Source: JAUSIF01 sp040901465 (GTDB lineage: Bacteria > Pseudomonadota > Alphaproteobacteria > Rhizobiales > Xanthobacteraceae). From it: a DNA stretch of 64,000 nt. Position 1 is the stretch's first letter. Each line of letters opens with the position of its first letter. This document shows, one piece after another, positions 35,117-45,029 of this stretch. Position numbers and translations under genes: made by a program. Under the pieces are notes generated by a model. The model saw nothing but the letters and a program-made list of their open reading frames with translations. It was not told the origin of the DNA and did not search any database. Location: assembly GCA_040901465.1 (NCBI GenBank), contig JBBDYN010000053.1:1-64000 (forward strand), given 5' to 3'.

Positions 35117-37420
35117 ATGGACGCCGAGAGCAAGAAAGGCCGCAAGCCCGATACGCGCCCGCGCCGCGCGCGCCCGCAATTCACCGACCAGGAAGCGCTC
35201 GAATTCCACAGCCGCGGGCGGCCGGGAAAGCTCGAAGTCATCGCGACGAAGCCGATGGCTACCCAGCGCGACCTATCGCTCGCCTATTCGCCGGGTGTCG
35301 CGGTGCCGGTACTTGCGATCGCCGAGGACCCGAGCCGCGCTTTCGATTACACCGTGAAGGGCAATCTCGTCGGCGTCATCACCAACGGTACGGCCATTCT
35401 CGGGCTCGGCAATCGCGGCGCGCTCGCGGCGAAGCCCGTGATGGAAGGCAAGGCGGTACTGTTCAAGCGCTTCGCCGACATCGACGCGTTCGATCTCGAG
35501 GTCGGCACCGAGGACCCGGACGAGTTCATCAACGCAATCAAACCGCTCGGGCTCACCTTCGGCGGGATCAATCTCGAGGACATCAAGGCGCCCGAGTGCT
35601 TCATCATCGAGCAGCGGCTGCGCGAGCTTCTCGATATTCCGGTCTTCCACGACGATCAGCACGGCACCGCGATCATCGCGGCCGCGGGCATGATCAATGC
35701 GCTCGATCTCACCGGCCGAGACTTGCGCAAGACGAAGCTCGTGGTGAACGGCGCAGGCGCGGCCGGCATCGCCTGCGTCGAGCTGCTCAAGGCAATCGGA
35801 CTCGCGCCCAACAACGTCATCCTCTGCGACACCAAGGGCGTGGTCTACAAAGGCCGCACCGAAGGCATGAACCAGTGGAAGTCCGCGCACGCGGTCGAGA
35901 CCAAGTTGCGGACGCTCGCGGAAGCGATCGAGGGCGCCGACGTCGTGTTCGGGCTGTCGGCGAAGGGCGCCTTCACGCCAGAAATGATCGCATCGATGGC
36001 CGACAAACCGGTCATCTTCGCCATGGCCAATCCCGATCCGGAGATAACGGCTGAGGAAGTGGCGGCGGTGCGCGACGACGCGATCATGGCGACCGGGCGC
36101 TCGGACTATCCGAACCAGATCAACAACGTGCTCGGCTTTCCTTATATCTTCCGCGGCGCGCTCGACGTGCGCGCGACCACGATCAATATGGAAATGAAGA
36201 TCGCGGCGGCCGAAGCGCTCGCCGCGCTCGCGCGCGAGGACGTGCCGGACGAAGTCGCCGCGGCTTACGGCGCACGGCCGAAATACGGGCCGGACTACAT
36301 CATTCCGGTGCCGTTCGATCCACGGCTCATCTATTCCGTCCCGCCGGCGGTAGCGAAGGCCGCGATGGACACGGGCGTCGCGCGCCGGCCGATCGTCGAC
36401 ATGGACGCCTATCGTCAACAGCTGCGCACGCGGCGCGATCCGGTCGCGGGCGTGCTCGGCCGCGTCTACGAGCGCGTGCGCCGGCAGCCGAAGCGCGTCG
36501 TGTTCGCGGAGGGCGAAGAGGAGCAGGTTATCCGCGCGGCCATGAGCTTCGTGCACCAGGGGCTCGGCACAGCCGTGCTCGTCGGCCGCGAAGACCGTGT
36601 GCGCGCGACGGCGGAGACCGCCGGAATCGATCTTCACGAGTCGATCGAGATTCACAACGCAGCGATTTCCAAGCGCAACGCCGACTACGCCAACTATCTT
36701 TACGAACGGCTGCAGCGGAAGGGTTTCCTGTTCCGCGACTGCCAGCGGCTCGTGAACCAGGACCGCAATTATTTCGCGTCCTGCATGGTGGCGCTCGGCG
36801 ACGCCGACGCCATGGTCTCGGGCGTCACGCGCAATTTCTCCGTGGTGCTTGACGACGTGCGCAAGGTGATCGATCCGAAGCCGGGCCACCGGGTGATGGG
36901 CATTTCGCTCGTGCTGTCGCGCGGGCGCACGGTGCTCGTGGCCGACACGGCCGTCACCGAGATGCCGGAGGCCAATGACCTCGCCGAGATCGCGATCGAG
37001 GCGGCCGGCGTCGCGCGCCGGCTCGGCTATGAGCCGCGCGTCGCCATGCTCGCGTTTTCGACCTTTGGACATCCGCCTGGCGAGCGTTCGTTGCGGGTTC
37101 AGGGTGCGGTGAAAATCCTGCACGAGCGGCGTGTCGACTTCGAGGTGGACGGCGATATGAGCGCGGACGTGGCGCTCAACCGCGATCTCGCGGCGGCTTA
37201 CCCGTTCATTCGCCTTTCGGGGCTCGCCAACGTCCTGGTCATGCCGGCGTTCCACTCGGCGTCGATCTCAACCAAGATGCTGCAGGAGCTCGGCGGCGCG
37301 ACGGTGATTGGGCCGCTCCTGGTCGGCCTCGACCGCTCGGTGCAGATCGTTCAGCTTTCGGCCAAGGATGCCGATCTCGTCAACATGGCCGTAATCGCGG
37401 CGTTCAACGTGAGCGGCTAG
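35117..37420 (+). CDS. maeB: NADP-dependent malic enzyme with phosphotransacetylase-like domain
   Basis: 767 residues. Malic domain: VFHDDQHGTAII and NGAGAAGIACVELL (Rossmann loop), then from about 440 a phosphate-acetyltransferase-like domain (VFAEGEEEQVIRAA, FSTFGHPPGERSLRVQGAVKIL). It decarboxylates malate to pyruvate and NADPH; the C-terminal domain is usually regulatory. Length matches the hybrid family of about 760. Confidence 0.96.
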   Translation: MDAESKKGRKPDTRPRRARPQFTDQEALEFHSRGRPGKLEVIATKPMATQRDLSLAYSPGVAVPVLAIAEDPSRAFDYTVKGNLVGVITNGTAILGLGNRGALAAKPVMEGKAVLFKRFADIDAFDLEVGTEDPDEFINAIKPLGLTFGGINLEDIKAPECFIIEQRLRELLDIPVFHDDQHGTAIIAAAGMINALDLTGRDLRKTKLVVNGAGAAGIACVELLKAIGLAPNNVILCDTKGVVYKGRTEGMNQWKSAHAVETKLRTLAEAIEGADVVFGLSAKGAFTPEMIASMADKPVIFAMANPDPEITAEEVAAVRDDAIMATGRSDYPNQINNVLGFPYIFRGALDVRATTINMEMKIAAAEALAALAREDVPDEVAAAYGARPKYGPDYIIPVPFDPRLIYSVPPAVAKAAMDTGVARRPIVDMDAYRQQLRTRRDPVAGVLGRVYERVRRQPKRVVFAEGEEEQVIRAAMSFVHQGLGTAVLVGREDRVRATAETAGIDLHESIEIHNAAISKRNADYANYLYERLQRKGFLFRDCQRLVNQDRNYFASCMVALGDADAMVSGVTRNFSVVLDDVRKVIDPKPGHRVMGISLVLSRGRTVLVADTAVTEMPEANDLAEIAIEAAGVARRLGYEPRVAMLAFSTFGHPPGERSLRVQGAVKILHERRVDFEVDGDMSADVALNRDLAAAYPFIRLSGLANVLVMPAFHSASISTKMLQELGGATVIGPLLVGLDRSVQIVQLSAKDADLVNMAVIAAFNVSG

Positions 37421-37444
37421 CACAGCTACATCGCCGCTCTCTCC

Positions 37445-37520
37445 CTCATGCGCGGGCTTGACCCGCCCGTCCAGAACGCGCGGCTCGTGCTGGATGGCCG
37501 GGTCAAGTCCGGCCATGAGG
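37445..37520. repeat. Palindromic intergenic repeat, copy 3
   Basis: TCATGCGCGGGCTTGACCCG on the left matches copy 1 almost exactly; TGGCCGGGTCAAGTCCGGCCA is the right module. Confidence 0.75.
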
Positions 37521-37542
37521 AAAAGTTTGAGCCTCCAACGAA

Positions 37543-38544
37543 CTAGAGCTTCAGCCCGTTCTCTTTCGCGAGGTCGGCAAGCTTCTTCGCCGGGCGGGCG
37601 CCGATGTGCGAGATCACTTCGGCGGCAGCGAGTGCGCCGAGCCGCGCGGAATCGACGTGCGGCAGACCTTTCGCGACGCCGTACAGAAATCCCGCTGCGA
37701 ACAGATCGCCCGCGCCGGTCGCGTCCACCACGCGCTCGACCGGGAACACAGGCACCGTCTCGGTCTTGTTGCCTTCCACGACGACCGCGCCTTTCTCGCT
37801 GCGGGTCACAACGGCAAGCTTCGCGTCCTTCCTGAGTGCCGCGAGCGCAATATCGAAACCGGCGGTTTCGTAAAGGCTCTTCAACTCTGACTCGTTCGCG
37901 AACAGCAAATCGACTGTGCCATTCCGCGCGAGATCGAGAAATTCGGCGCGATAGCGATCGACGCAGAAAGAATCGGAGAGCGTCAGTGCGACGCGGCGCC
38001 CTGCCCCGTGCGCGATCCTGGCGGCCTTGCGGAAGGCTTCCTTGGCGTCCTTCGGATCCCAGAGATAACCTTCGAGATAGGTGATCGCGGCCGAACCGAT
38101 CTCGTCCTCGGAAACATCGGCCGGCGAAAGATTCTGCGCGGCACCGAGGTACGTATTCATGGTGCGCTCGCCGTCGGGCGTCACCAGTACATAGCAGCGC
38201 GCGGTCGACGGCCCGCCTTTGGCCGGCGGCGTATTGAAGGCGACGCCGGAGGCGCGAATGTCGTGGGTGAACGCCTTGCCGAGCTCGTCATTCTTGACCT
38301 TGCCGACGAAGGCGGCGCGCCCGCCCAAGGACGCCACGCCCGCGATCGTGTTCGCGGCCGAGCCGCCGGAGATTTCCGTGGTCGGGCCCATGGCGTCATA
38401 GATCGATTTCGCGCGCGCCTCGTCGATCAGGGACATGGAGCCCTTCGGCATCTTCTGCCGCACTAGAAAATCGTCGTCGGTGCGGGCGAGCACGTCGACG
38501 ATCGCATTACCGATGCCCAGCACGTCGTAACGAACAGCGGTCAT
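37543..38544 (-). CDS. Adenosine/ribokinase-like PfkB sugar kinase
   Basis: 333 residues from the ATG at 38544 (MTAVRYDVLGIGNAIVDVLA); upstream in-frame codons encode no family sequence. The PfkB signature with the catalytic Asp is VVDATGAGDLFAAGFLYG, and GGSAANTIAGVASLGGRAAFVGKV is the usual substrate-side motif. The family includes bacterial adenosine kinases, the usual annotation in Rhizobiales. Confidence 0.88.
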   Translation of the reverse strand: MTAVRYDVLGIGNAIVDVLARTDDDFLVRQKMPKGSMSLIDEARAKSIYDAMGPTTEISGGSAANTIAGVASLGGRAAFVGKVKNDELGKAFTHDIRASGVAFNTPPAKGGPSTARCYVLVTPDGERTMNTYLGAAQNLSPADVSEDEIGSAAITYLEGYLWDPKDAKEAFRKAARIAHGAGRRVALTLSDSFCVDRYRAEFLDLARNGTVDLLFANESELKSLYETAGFDIALAALRKDAKLAVVTRSEKGAVVVEGNKTETVPVFPVERVVDATGAGDLFAAGFLYGVAKGLPHVDSARLGALAAAEVISHIGARPAKKLADLAKENGLKL

Positions 38545-38681
38545 GAACCCCTCCAGACGCGACGCGTGGCCGTAGCAAACGCTCACGCATGCCGCAACGT
38601 TGGGCGGAATGGGCGAAAACTCATCGCCCTTGCCTCGCCCGGCGGGCGCGTGGCATGACGCGGCGCCCACTGGGAGGATCG

Positions 38682-39719
38682 ATGGCGAAGTTTCAGGAGC
38701 GCGTGTTTTCCGGGGTGCAGCCGACCGGCAACCTGCATCTCGGCAATTATCTCGGCGCGATCAAGCGGTTCGTCGAGCTGCAAGAGCGTTATGACTGCAT
38801 CTATTGCGTCGTCGACATGCACGCGATCACCGTGTGGCAGGATCCCGAGGAGCTCACACGCAGCATCCGCGAGGTGACCGCGACCTTCATCGCGAGCGGC
38901 ATCGATCCAGACAGGAATATTGTTTTCAATCAAAGTCAGGTGCCAGAGCATGCTGAGCTCGCCTGGGTGTTCAACTGCGTCGCGCGCATGGGCTGGCTCA
39001 ACCGCATGACGCAGTTCAAGGAGAAGGCAGGCAAGGACCGGGAGAACGCCTCGGTCGGCCTCTATGCCTATCCGTCGCTGATGGCGGCGGACATACTTGC
39101 CTATCGGGCGACGCACGTGCCGGTGGGGGAGGACCAGAAGCAGCACCTCGAGCTCACGCGCGACATCGCGCAAAAATTCAACAACGACTATGCCGCGCGG
39201 ATCAGCGCGCTCGGGTTCACGGACGGATTTTTCCCGCTGACGGAGCCGTTGATCTCCGGGGCAGCAACGCGCGTGATGTCGTTGCGCGACGGCGCCAAGA
39301 AAATGTCGAAGTCGGACCCGTCCGATTATTCGCGCATCAATCTCACGGACGACGCCGACACCATCGCGCAGAAATTCAGAAAAGCAAAGACAGACCCACA
39401 CCCGCTGCCGAGCGACGAGAAAGAACTCGAGACGCGGCCCGAAGCGGACAATCTCGTCGGCATCTATGCCGCGCTCGCCAGCGTCTCCAAGGCTGACGTC
39501 CTGCGCGAGTTCGCCGGCGCGCAGTTCTCGCGCTTCAAGGAGGCGCTCACGGAGCTTGCAGTCGTGAAGCTCGGCCCGATCGGCGCCGAGATGAAGCGGC
39601 TCGTGCAAGATCCGAAATCGATAGATGCCGTGCTCGCCGAAGGCGCCGCCCGCGCGCGCGCGATCGCAGCACCCGTCATGAAATCGGTCCGGGAAATTGT
39701 CGGCTTTGTCCAGAGCTGA
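38682..39719 (+). CDS. trpS: Tryptophanyl-tRNA synthetase
   Basis: 345 residues from the ATG at 38682, preceded by GGGAGG. HIGH-like motif in GVQPTGNLHLGNYLGAIK and KMSKS in AKKMSKSDPSDYSRI. A longer frame starting at 38589 lacks family similarity. Confidence 0.95.
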   Translation: MAKFQERVFSGVQPTGNLHLGNYLGAIKRFVELQERYDCIYCVVDMHAITVWQDPEELTRSIREVTATFIASGIDPDRNIVFNQSQVPEHAELAWVFNCVARMGWLNRMTQFKEKAGKDRENASVGLYAYPSLMAADILAYRATHVPVGEDQKQHLELTRDIAQKFNNDYAARISALGFTDGFFPLTEPLISGAATRVMSLRDGAKKMSKSDPSDYSRINLTDDADTIAQKFRKAKTDPHPLPSDEKELETRPEADNLVGIYAALASVSKADVLREFAGAQFSRFKEALTELAVVKLGPIGAEMKRLVQDPKSIDAVLAEGAARARAIAAPVMKSVREIVGFVQS

Positions 39720-39776
39720 GCGGCTTGTCCACGTGCGCTCGCACGTGGCAGCATCGGACTGGGAGCGGCATATTGC

Positions 39777-40274
39777 ATGAGCGCCAAGCGCAAGAGCTAC
39801 GAGCCCGGGCATTTACGCAAGCTGCTCGCGATCGTCGACGAGACGCCGGAATGCGACCGTGCGGTCTATTACGCGGCGCGGCGCGCGTCGCGCACCGGCG
39901 GGCGGCTCGTGCTGCTCTCGGTCATTTCTGTGGGCGAGGTGAACCAGCAATGGCTCGGCGTCGGCGATCTTATGCTTGAAGAGGCGCGCGAGGAGGCGGA
40001 CGGCCGCCTCGATCATTACGCAGCGCGCGCGCGCAATCTCGCCGGCGTCGACCCCGAGCGCGTGCTGCGCCAAGGGGTCAAAGCGGACGAAATCCTGAAA
40101 TTCATCGACGAGGACGAGGACATTGCCGTGCTCGTGCTGGCCGCCGGAACCAGCAAGGAAGGCCCGGGGCCGCTCGTTACTTCGCTTGCCGGCGCGGGTT
40201 CCGGAGCGTTCCCGATCCCGATCACGATCGTGCCGGGACACCTGAACGACGAGGATTTGGACGCCCTCGCATGA
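39777..40274 (+). CDS. Universal stress protein family
   Basis: 165 residues with the Usp fold: LLAIVDETPECDRAVYYAARRA at the start and VLVLAAGTSKEGPGPLVTSLAG near the end, where ATP-binding members have a G-2x-G-9x-G pattern; here it is only partly kept. It shares its strand with trpS and nfuA, 57 bp from the former. Confidence 0.8.
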   Translation: MSAKRKSYEPGHLRKLLAIVDETPECDRAVYYAARRASRTGGRLVLLSVISVGEVNQQWLGVGDLMLEEAREEADGRLDHYAARARNLAGVDPERVLRQGVKADEILKFIDEDEDIAVLVLAAGTSKEGPGPLVTSLAGAGSGAFPIPITIVPGHLNDEDLDALA

Positions 40275-40365
40275 GGCCCTTTCGGAACCGGTCCGGAAGG
40301 CCTAAATTCAATACGAACCTACAGATTCCGGCCCCCCGGGGGGCGGCCCAGCGGGAGAGATTCCC

Positions 40366-40929
40366 ATGTTCATCCAGACCGAGACCACGCCCAACCCGGC
40401 GACCTTGAAGTTCCTGCCGGGGCGCACCGTACTCGGCGAAGGCACGCTCGACCTGCGCGACGCGGACGCGGCGGCGGGCTCGCCGCTCGCGCAGCGGCTG
40501 TTCGCGATCGACGGCGTCAATGGCGTTTTCTTCGGGCAGGACTTCATCTCCGTGACCAAGCGCGACGGCGAGTGGGCGCACCTGAAGCCCGCGATCCTCG
40601 GCGCGATCATGGAGCATTTCCTTTCCGGCGAGCCGATCCTGCGGGACGGCCAGTCCGGTGCAGTGGATTCGGACGGCGACGAATTCTTCGAGGACAAGGA
40701 CGCGGGAACGGTCGCCACGATCAAGGAATTGATCGAGACTCGCGTGCGCCCGGCCGTCGCCTCCGACGGCGGCGACATCACCTTCCGCGGCTTCCGCGAA
40801 GGCGTCGTCTATCTCAACATGCGCGGCTCCTGCGCCGGCTGTCCGTCTTCGACGGCGACGCTGAAAAACGGGATCGAGAATTTGCTCCGGCATTTCGTTC
40901 CCGACGTAGTCGAGGTCCGCCCGGTCTGA
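40366..40929 (+). CDS. nfuA: Iron-sulfur cluster carrier, NifU family
   Basis: 187 residues: an N-terminal Nfu domain starting MFIQTETTPNPATLKFLPG and a C-terminal NifU domain with the cluster-binding CxxC in RGSCAGCPSSTATL. It binds a 4Fe-4S cluster between two subunits and hands it to apoproteins such as MiaB or lipoate synthase. Confidence 0.95.
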   Translation: MFIQTETTPNPATLKFLPGRTVLGEGTLDLRDADAAAGSPLAQRLFAIDGVNGVFFGQDFISVTKRDGEWAHLKPAILGAIMEHFLSGEPILRDGQSGAVDSDGDEFFEDKDAGTVATIKELIETRVRPAVASDGGDITFRGFREGVVYLNMRGSCAGCPSSTATLKNGIENLLRHFVPDVVEVRPV

Positions 40930-40963
40930 TCCCGGGCGGCCCGACGGCGAGGGTCAGGGCTGC

Positions 40964-41734
40964 TTGTCGTTCACCGGTCAATCTTCTGAAACGCGTGCGC
41001 CGGGGCAACCAGGCGCGGGCAAGGACGTATCGGCGCGGCCCGGAAGGCGGCTCGTACTTGCGATCGACACGGCACTCGGCGCCTGTGCGGCCGCCGTCTA
41101 CGACGCGGGCCTCGGGCAGACGCTTGCCGTGCAATCCTACGTGATGAGCCGCGGCCACGCGGAAGTTCTGATGCCGATGGTCGAGCGGGTGATGCACGAC
41201 GCGGGCATTTCCTTCGACCAACTCGACCGAGTGGTGACAACCTCGGGGCCCGGCAGCTTCACGGGACTTCGCGTCGGTATTGCCGCGGCGCGCGGTGTTG
41301 CGCTCGCCTGCGGCAAGCCCGCGGTGGGCATCTCGACGCTCGATGCCCTCTCCGCCCCGCACATCACCGATAACGAAACCGTGCCGATCGTGGTCGCGAT
41401 CGACGCGAAGCACGGGAATTTTTACCTGCAGATGATCGGCGCGGGCGGCCGCGTGCTGGTGGCGCCCCGCGTCGCAAGCCTGCAGGAGGCGCTTCGCTCG
41501 GTCGCCATCGGTCTTGTGCGGATCATCGGATCGGGTGCCGATCAGCTCGCGGCGCATTGGCCGTCGATGGACGTGCCGGCGCCCTTGCTCGTCGACCCGC
41601 GGGCCGCGCCCGACATCATCTGGGTCGCGCGGCTCGGCGCCAAGGCCGATCCCGATAAGGCGCTGCCCCGCCCGCTCTATTTGCGCGCGCCCGACGCAAG
41701 GCCGCAGGACGCGCACCGCCTGGCACGCCGATGA
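40964..41734 (+). CDS. tsaB: tRNA t6A modification protein TsaB
   Basis: 256 residues. LAIDTALGACAAAVYD and GPGSFTGLRVGIAAARGVALA are the ASKHA-fold signatures of TsaB, which scaffolds TsaD in making N6-threonylcarbamoyladenosine. The TTG at 40964 is the only start in frame before the domain, leaving about 28 poorly conserved residues. RimI overlaps its stop as ATGA. Confidence 0.88.
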   Translation: MSFTGQSSETRAPGQPGAGKDVSARPGRRLVLAIDTALGACAAAVYDAGLGQTLAVQSYVMSRGHAEVLMPMVERVMHDAGISFDQLDRVVTTSGPGSFTGLRVGIAAARGVALACGKPAVGISTLDALSAPHITDNETVPIVVAIDAKHGNFYLQMIGAGGRVLVAPRVASLQEALRSVAIGLVRIIGSGADQLAAHWPSMDVPAPLLVDPRAAPDIIWVARLGAKADPDKALPRPLYLRAPDARPQDAHRLARR

Positions 41735-42222
41735 TCGACCTAATCACGAACCTGTTTCGGCGGCCCGAGCCCGCGCTCCTCGACGCGCGGGCGAGCGACG
41801 CAGCAGCGCTTGCCGGAGTCCACGCGCGCGCATTCCGGCACGGCTGGAGCGAGGCCGAGTTCGAGCGGTTGCTCGCCGACCGCAACGTGCTTTGTCATCT
41901 CGCGCGCAGCAATGGCGGGACGGGCGCGGTCGTCGGATTTGTCATCTCACGACTCGTCGAGGACGAGGCCGAAATTCTGATGGTCGCGGTGGCGCCCGGC
42001 GAGCGCGGTCGCGGCCTCGCCGCCCGGCTCATTGCACGGCATCTGGGCAGGCTGGCCGCACGCGGCGTCCGGCACGTCTTCCTGGAAGTGGACGAAGGCA
42101 ACGATCCGGCACTCAAGCTCTACGCGCGCGCGGGCTTCGAGCAGGTCGGGCGCAGACCCGGCTATTATGCACGCGCGGAGCGCAACGCAGCGGCGCTCCT
42201 GTTGCGGCGTGATCTCGCCTAA
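41731..42222 (+). CDS. rimI: Ribosomal-protein-alanine N-acetyltransferase RimI
   Basis: 163 residues. GNAT with EAEILMVAVAPGERGRGLAARLIARHL (acetyl-CoA loop) and EVDEGNDPALKLYARAGFEQVGRRPGYY, typical of RimI. It follows tsaB in most proteobacteria. Confidence 0.9.
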   Translation: MIDLITNLFRRPEPALLDARASDAAALAGVHARAFRHGWSEAEFERLLADRNVLCHLARSNGGTGAVVGFVISRLVEDEAEILMVAVAPGERGRGLAARLIARHLGRLAARGVRHVFLEVDEGNDPALKLYARAGFEQVGRRPGYYARAERNAAALLLRRDLA

Positions 42223-42288
42223 TCGTCGCGGTGGACGACATGGGCACCCGACCCTAAAATCCGTCTCGCGACACTACGGAAAGCAAGC

Positions 42289-42720
42289 GTGGCCGAAGAG
42301 AAGCTCACCGCCATCGAAGAAGCGTGCATCGCACGGGGCATGCGCATGACCGATCAGCGCCGCACCATTGCGCGCGTGCTCGGCCAATCGCAGGATCACC
42401 CGGACGTGGAAGAACTCTACCGGCGCGCGTCGAAGGTCGACGATAAGATTTCGATCTCCACAGTGTATCGCACGGTGCGCCTGCTCGAGGACGCCGGCAT
42501 CATCGAACGGCACGATTTCCGCGAGCGCCGCGCGCGCTACGAGCAGGTGCCGGAAGAGCACCACGACCATCTGATCAATCTCCGCACTGGGGAGGTCACC
42601 GAATTCCGCTCGGAAGAGATCGAGCGGTTGCAGGAAGCGATCGCGCGCAGGCTCGGATACCGGCTCGTGGATCACCGGCTCGAGCTCTACGCGGTGCCGC
42701 TCGACGACAAAAAGTCCTGA
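42289..42720 (+). CDS. fur: Fur/Mur family metalloregulator
   Basis: 143 residues from a GTG start. DNA-binding part: GMRMTDQRRTIARVL and ISISTVYRTVRLLEDAGII; metal site HHDHLINLRTGEVTEF and a C-terminal YRLVDHRLELYAV. CxxC motifs of classical Fur are absent, as in Rhizobiales Fur/Mur proteins, which often respond to manganese; Irr is a less likely alternative. Confidence 0.85.
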   Translation: MAEEKLTAIEEACIARGMRMTDQRRTIARVLGQSQDHPDVEELYRRASKVDDKISISTVYRTVRLLEDAGIIERHDFRERRARYEQVPEEHHDHLINLRTGEVTEFRSEEIERLQEAIARRLGYRLVDHRLELYAVPLDDKKS

Positions 42721-42726
42721 CCGGAC

Positions 42727-43545
42727 ATGCTCCGCTCCGCCTTCATCGTGCTGGTGGTCGCAATCGTCTCGATCATCGGCATCCCGCTGCAGTGGATCTC
42801 GCTCAAGCTCGCACTGCCGTCGCGGCGCTGGATTCCCCGGCTGTTTCACCGCATCGTGCTCAGGACGATGAGCGTTCGCGTGAATGTTCGCGGCGCGCCC
42901 GCGGCCGAGCGCCCGCTGCTGCTGGTCTCGAACCACGCATCGTGGCTCGACATTCCGGTGCTCACATCGATCCTGCCCGTGATCTTCATCGCAAAAAGCG
43001 AAGTCGCGCATTGGCCGCTGTTCGGCCTGTTCGCGAAGTTGCAGCGTTCCGTGTTCGTGGATCGCGCGCGGCGGCATGCGACGGGCGAAGTCAACCGCGA
43101 GATCGCGGGGCGGCTCGCCGAAGGCGACCCGGTCGTTTTATTCGGCGAGGGCACGGCGAGCGACGGCAATCTGGTGCTGCCGTTTCGATCGGCGCTCCTC
43201 GGCGCGCTGCAAGAGGCGCTCGGGGAACGCAGCCGCGGCTACGTGCAACCGGTCTCGGTCGCCTACACGCGCCTGCACGGATTGCCGATGGGGCGGCAAC
43301 ACCGGCACTTGGCGGCCTTCTACGGCGACATGGACCTCTTGCCCCATCTCAAGGGGGTCCTACGTGAAGGAGCGATCGACGTCGTCGTGACATTCGGAGT
43401 TCCGTTCGAGGTCGAGCCGGGCGCCGACCGCAAGACGCTCGCCCGCTCGACCGAGAACGCGGTGCGGCGCATGACGGCGGCGGCACTTTCGGGCCGGGAA
43501 GAGACCGAAACCGGGGCCGTTCCCTTGGCGGCCGAAAACCGGTAA
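42727..43545 (+). CDS. plsC: 1-acyl-glycerol-3-phosphate acyltransferase (PlsC family)
   Basis: 272 residues. An N-terminal hydrophobic span (FIVLVVAIVSIIGIPL) anchors it in the membrane. Catalytic motif NHASWLD (HX4D) and FGEGTASDGN (acceptor-binding Glu-Gly motif). It makes phosphatidic acid or acylates ornithine-lipid-type acceptors. Confidence 0.88.
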   Translation: MLRSAFIVLVVAIVSIIGIPLQWISLKLALPSRRWIPRLFHRIVLRTMSVRVNVRGAPAAERPLLLVSNHASWLDIPVLTSILPVIFIAKSEVAHWPLFGLFAKLQRSVFVDRARRHATGEVNREIAGRLAEGDPVVLFGEGTASDGNLVLPFRSALLGALQEALGERSRGYVQPVSVAYTRLHGLPMGRQHRHLAAFYGDMDLLPHLKGVLREGAIDVVVTFGVPFEVEPGADRKTLARSTENAVRRMTAAALSGREETETGAVPLAAENR

Positions 43546-43631
43546 GACGACCAGGATCAGCGGTTCGCCGGGTGAGCCACAGGCCAGATGCAACCATTAC
43601 GAGCGGCGCCAAACCCAGCGCCCACGGCGCA

Positions 43632-45029
43632 ATGAGCGAAACCCGCAGGCTCTACGTCAAATCCTTCGGCTGCCAGATGAACGTCTACGATTCGCATCGC
43701 ATGACGGACGCGATGGCGCGCGAGGGCTACGCGGAGACGGGCAAGCCCGAGGACGCCGATCTCCTGATCCTCAACACCTGCCACATCCGCGAGAAGGCGG
43801 CGGAGAAGGTCTATTCAGAGCTCGGCCGCGTGCGGCTTCTAAAGCGAAAGGCTGAATCGGGCGGCCGGCGCATGCTGGTCGCGGTGGCGGGCTGCGTCGC
43901 GCAGGCCGAGGGCGAAGAGATTTTGCGCCGCGCGCCGGTGGTCGATCTCGTGGTTGGCCCGCAGAGCATCCATCGCCTGCCCGGCCTCGTCGCGCGTGCG
44001 ATGAGCGGCGAAGCCGTGGTCGACACGGAATTTCCGGTCGAGGACAAGTTCGACCATCTCGCGCCGCCGAGCGGTGCCGCCACGCGGGCGCGCGGCGTCT
44101 CGGCGTTCGTCACGGCGCAGGAAGGTTGCGACAAGTTCTGCACGTTTTGCGTCGTGCCCTACACGCGCGGCGCCGAAGTCTCACGGCCCGTGGAAAAGAT
44201 CGTTGCGGAAGTCGCGCTGCTCGCGGAAGCCGGCGTGCGCGACGTGACGCTGATCGGCCAGAACGTGAATGCCTATCACGGCCGCGGCCCGGACGGCCGC
44301 GACTGGTCGCTCGCGGATTTGCTCGCGCGTCTCGCCGAGATCGATCAAGTAGCACGGCTGCGCTACACCACGAGCCACCCGCGGGATATGGGCAATGACC
44401 TGATCGCGGCGCATCGCGACCTGCCGAAGCTCATGCCCTACCTGCACCTTCCCGTGCAGTCGGGCTCGGACCGCGTGCTCGCGGCGATGAACCGCGCACA
44501 CGGGCGCGACGCCTATCTTGCGATCATCGAGCGCGTGCGCGCGGCGCGGCCCGACATCGCACTCTCGTCGGATTTCATCGTGGGCTTCCCGGGCGAAACC
44601 GAAGAAGATTTCGCCGCGACGCTCGATCTGGTGGAGCAAGCCGGCTTCGCGCAGGCCTACTCCTTCAAATACAGCCCGCGCCCCGGCACACCGGCGGCGA
44701 CCATGGATCAGATGGCGAAAGAGCAAAAGGCCGACCGGCTTGCGCGCCTGCAGGCGCTCCTCGACGGTCAGCAGCACAAGTTCAATGCCGAATGCGTCGG
44801 GCGGGAGTTCGAGGTCCTGTTCGAAAAGCCCGGACGGCTCGAGGGCCAGCTCGTCGGCCGCTCGCCTTATCTGCAGCCGGTACAGGCGACGGCGCCCGCA
44901 ACACTCATCGGCGAAGTCGCACGCGTGCGCATTGTGGAGGCCGGCACGAACAGCCTGTTCGGCGAGCTCATTTCGCCCGTGCATGCGGCGGCACGGCCGG
45001 CGCTGCAAGCCGCGGCGGGAGGTGCTTGA
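43632..45029 (+). CDS. miaB: tRNA-2-methylthio-N6-dimethylallyladenosine synthase
   Basis: 465 residues from the ATG at 43632. First-cluster cysteines in SFGCQMNVYDS, LNTCHIREKA and AGCVAQAEG; radical-SAM CxxxCxxC in GCDKFCTFCVVPYTRG; TRAM domain at the end. It methylthiolates A37 of tRNAs reading UNN codons. Confidence 0.95.
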   Translation: MSETRRLYVKSFGCQMNVYDSHRMTDAMAREGYAETGKPEDADLLILNTCHIREKAAEKVYSELGRVRLLKRKAESGGRRMLVAVAGCVAQAEGEEILRRAPVVDLVVGPQSIHRLPGLVARAMSGEAVVDTEFPVEDKFDHLAPPSGAATRARGVSAFVTAQEGCDKFCTFCVVPYTRGAEVSRPVEKIVAEVALLAEAGVRDVTLIGQNVNAYHGRGPDGRDWSLADLLARLAEIDQVARLRYTTSHPRDMGNDLIAAHRDLPKLMPYLHLPVQSGSDRVLAAMNRAHGRDAYLAIIERVRAARPDIALSSDFIVGFPGETEEDFAATLDLVEQAGFAQAYSFKYSPRPGTPAATMDQMAKEQKADRLARLQALLDGQQHKFNAECVGREFEVLFEKPGRLEGQLVGRSPYLQPVQATAPATLIGEVARVRIVEAGTNSLFGELISPVHAAARPALQAAAGGA

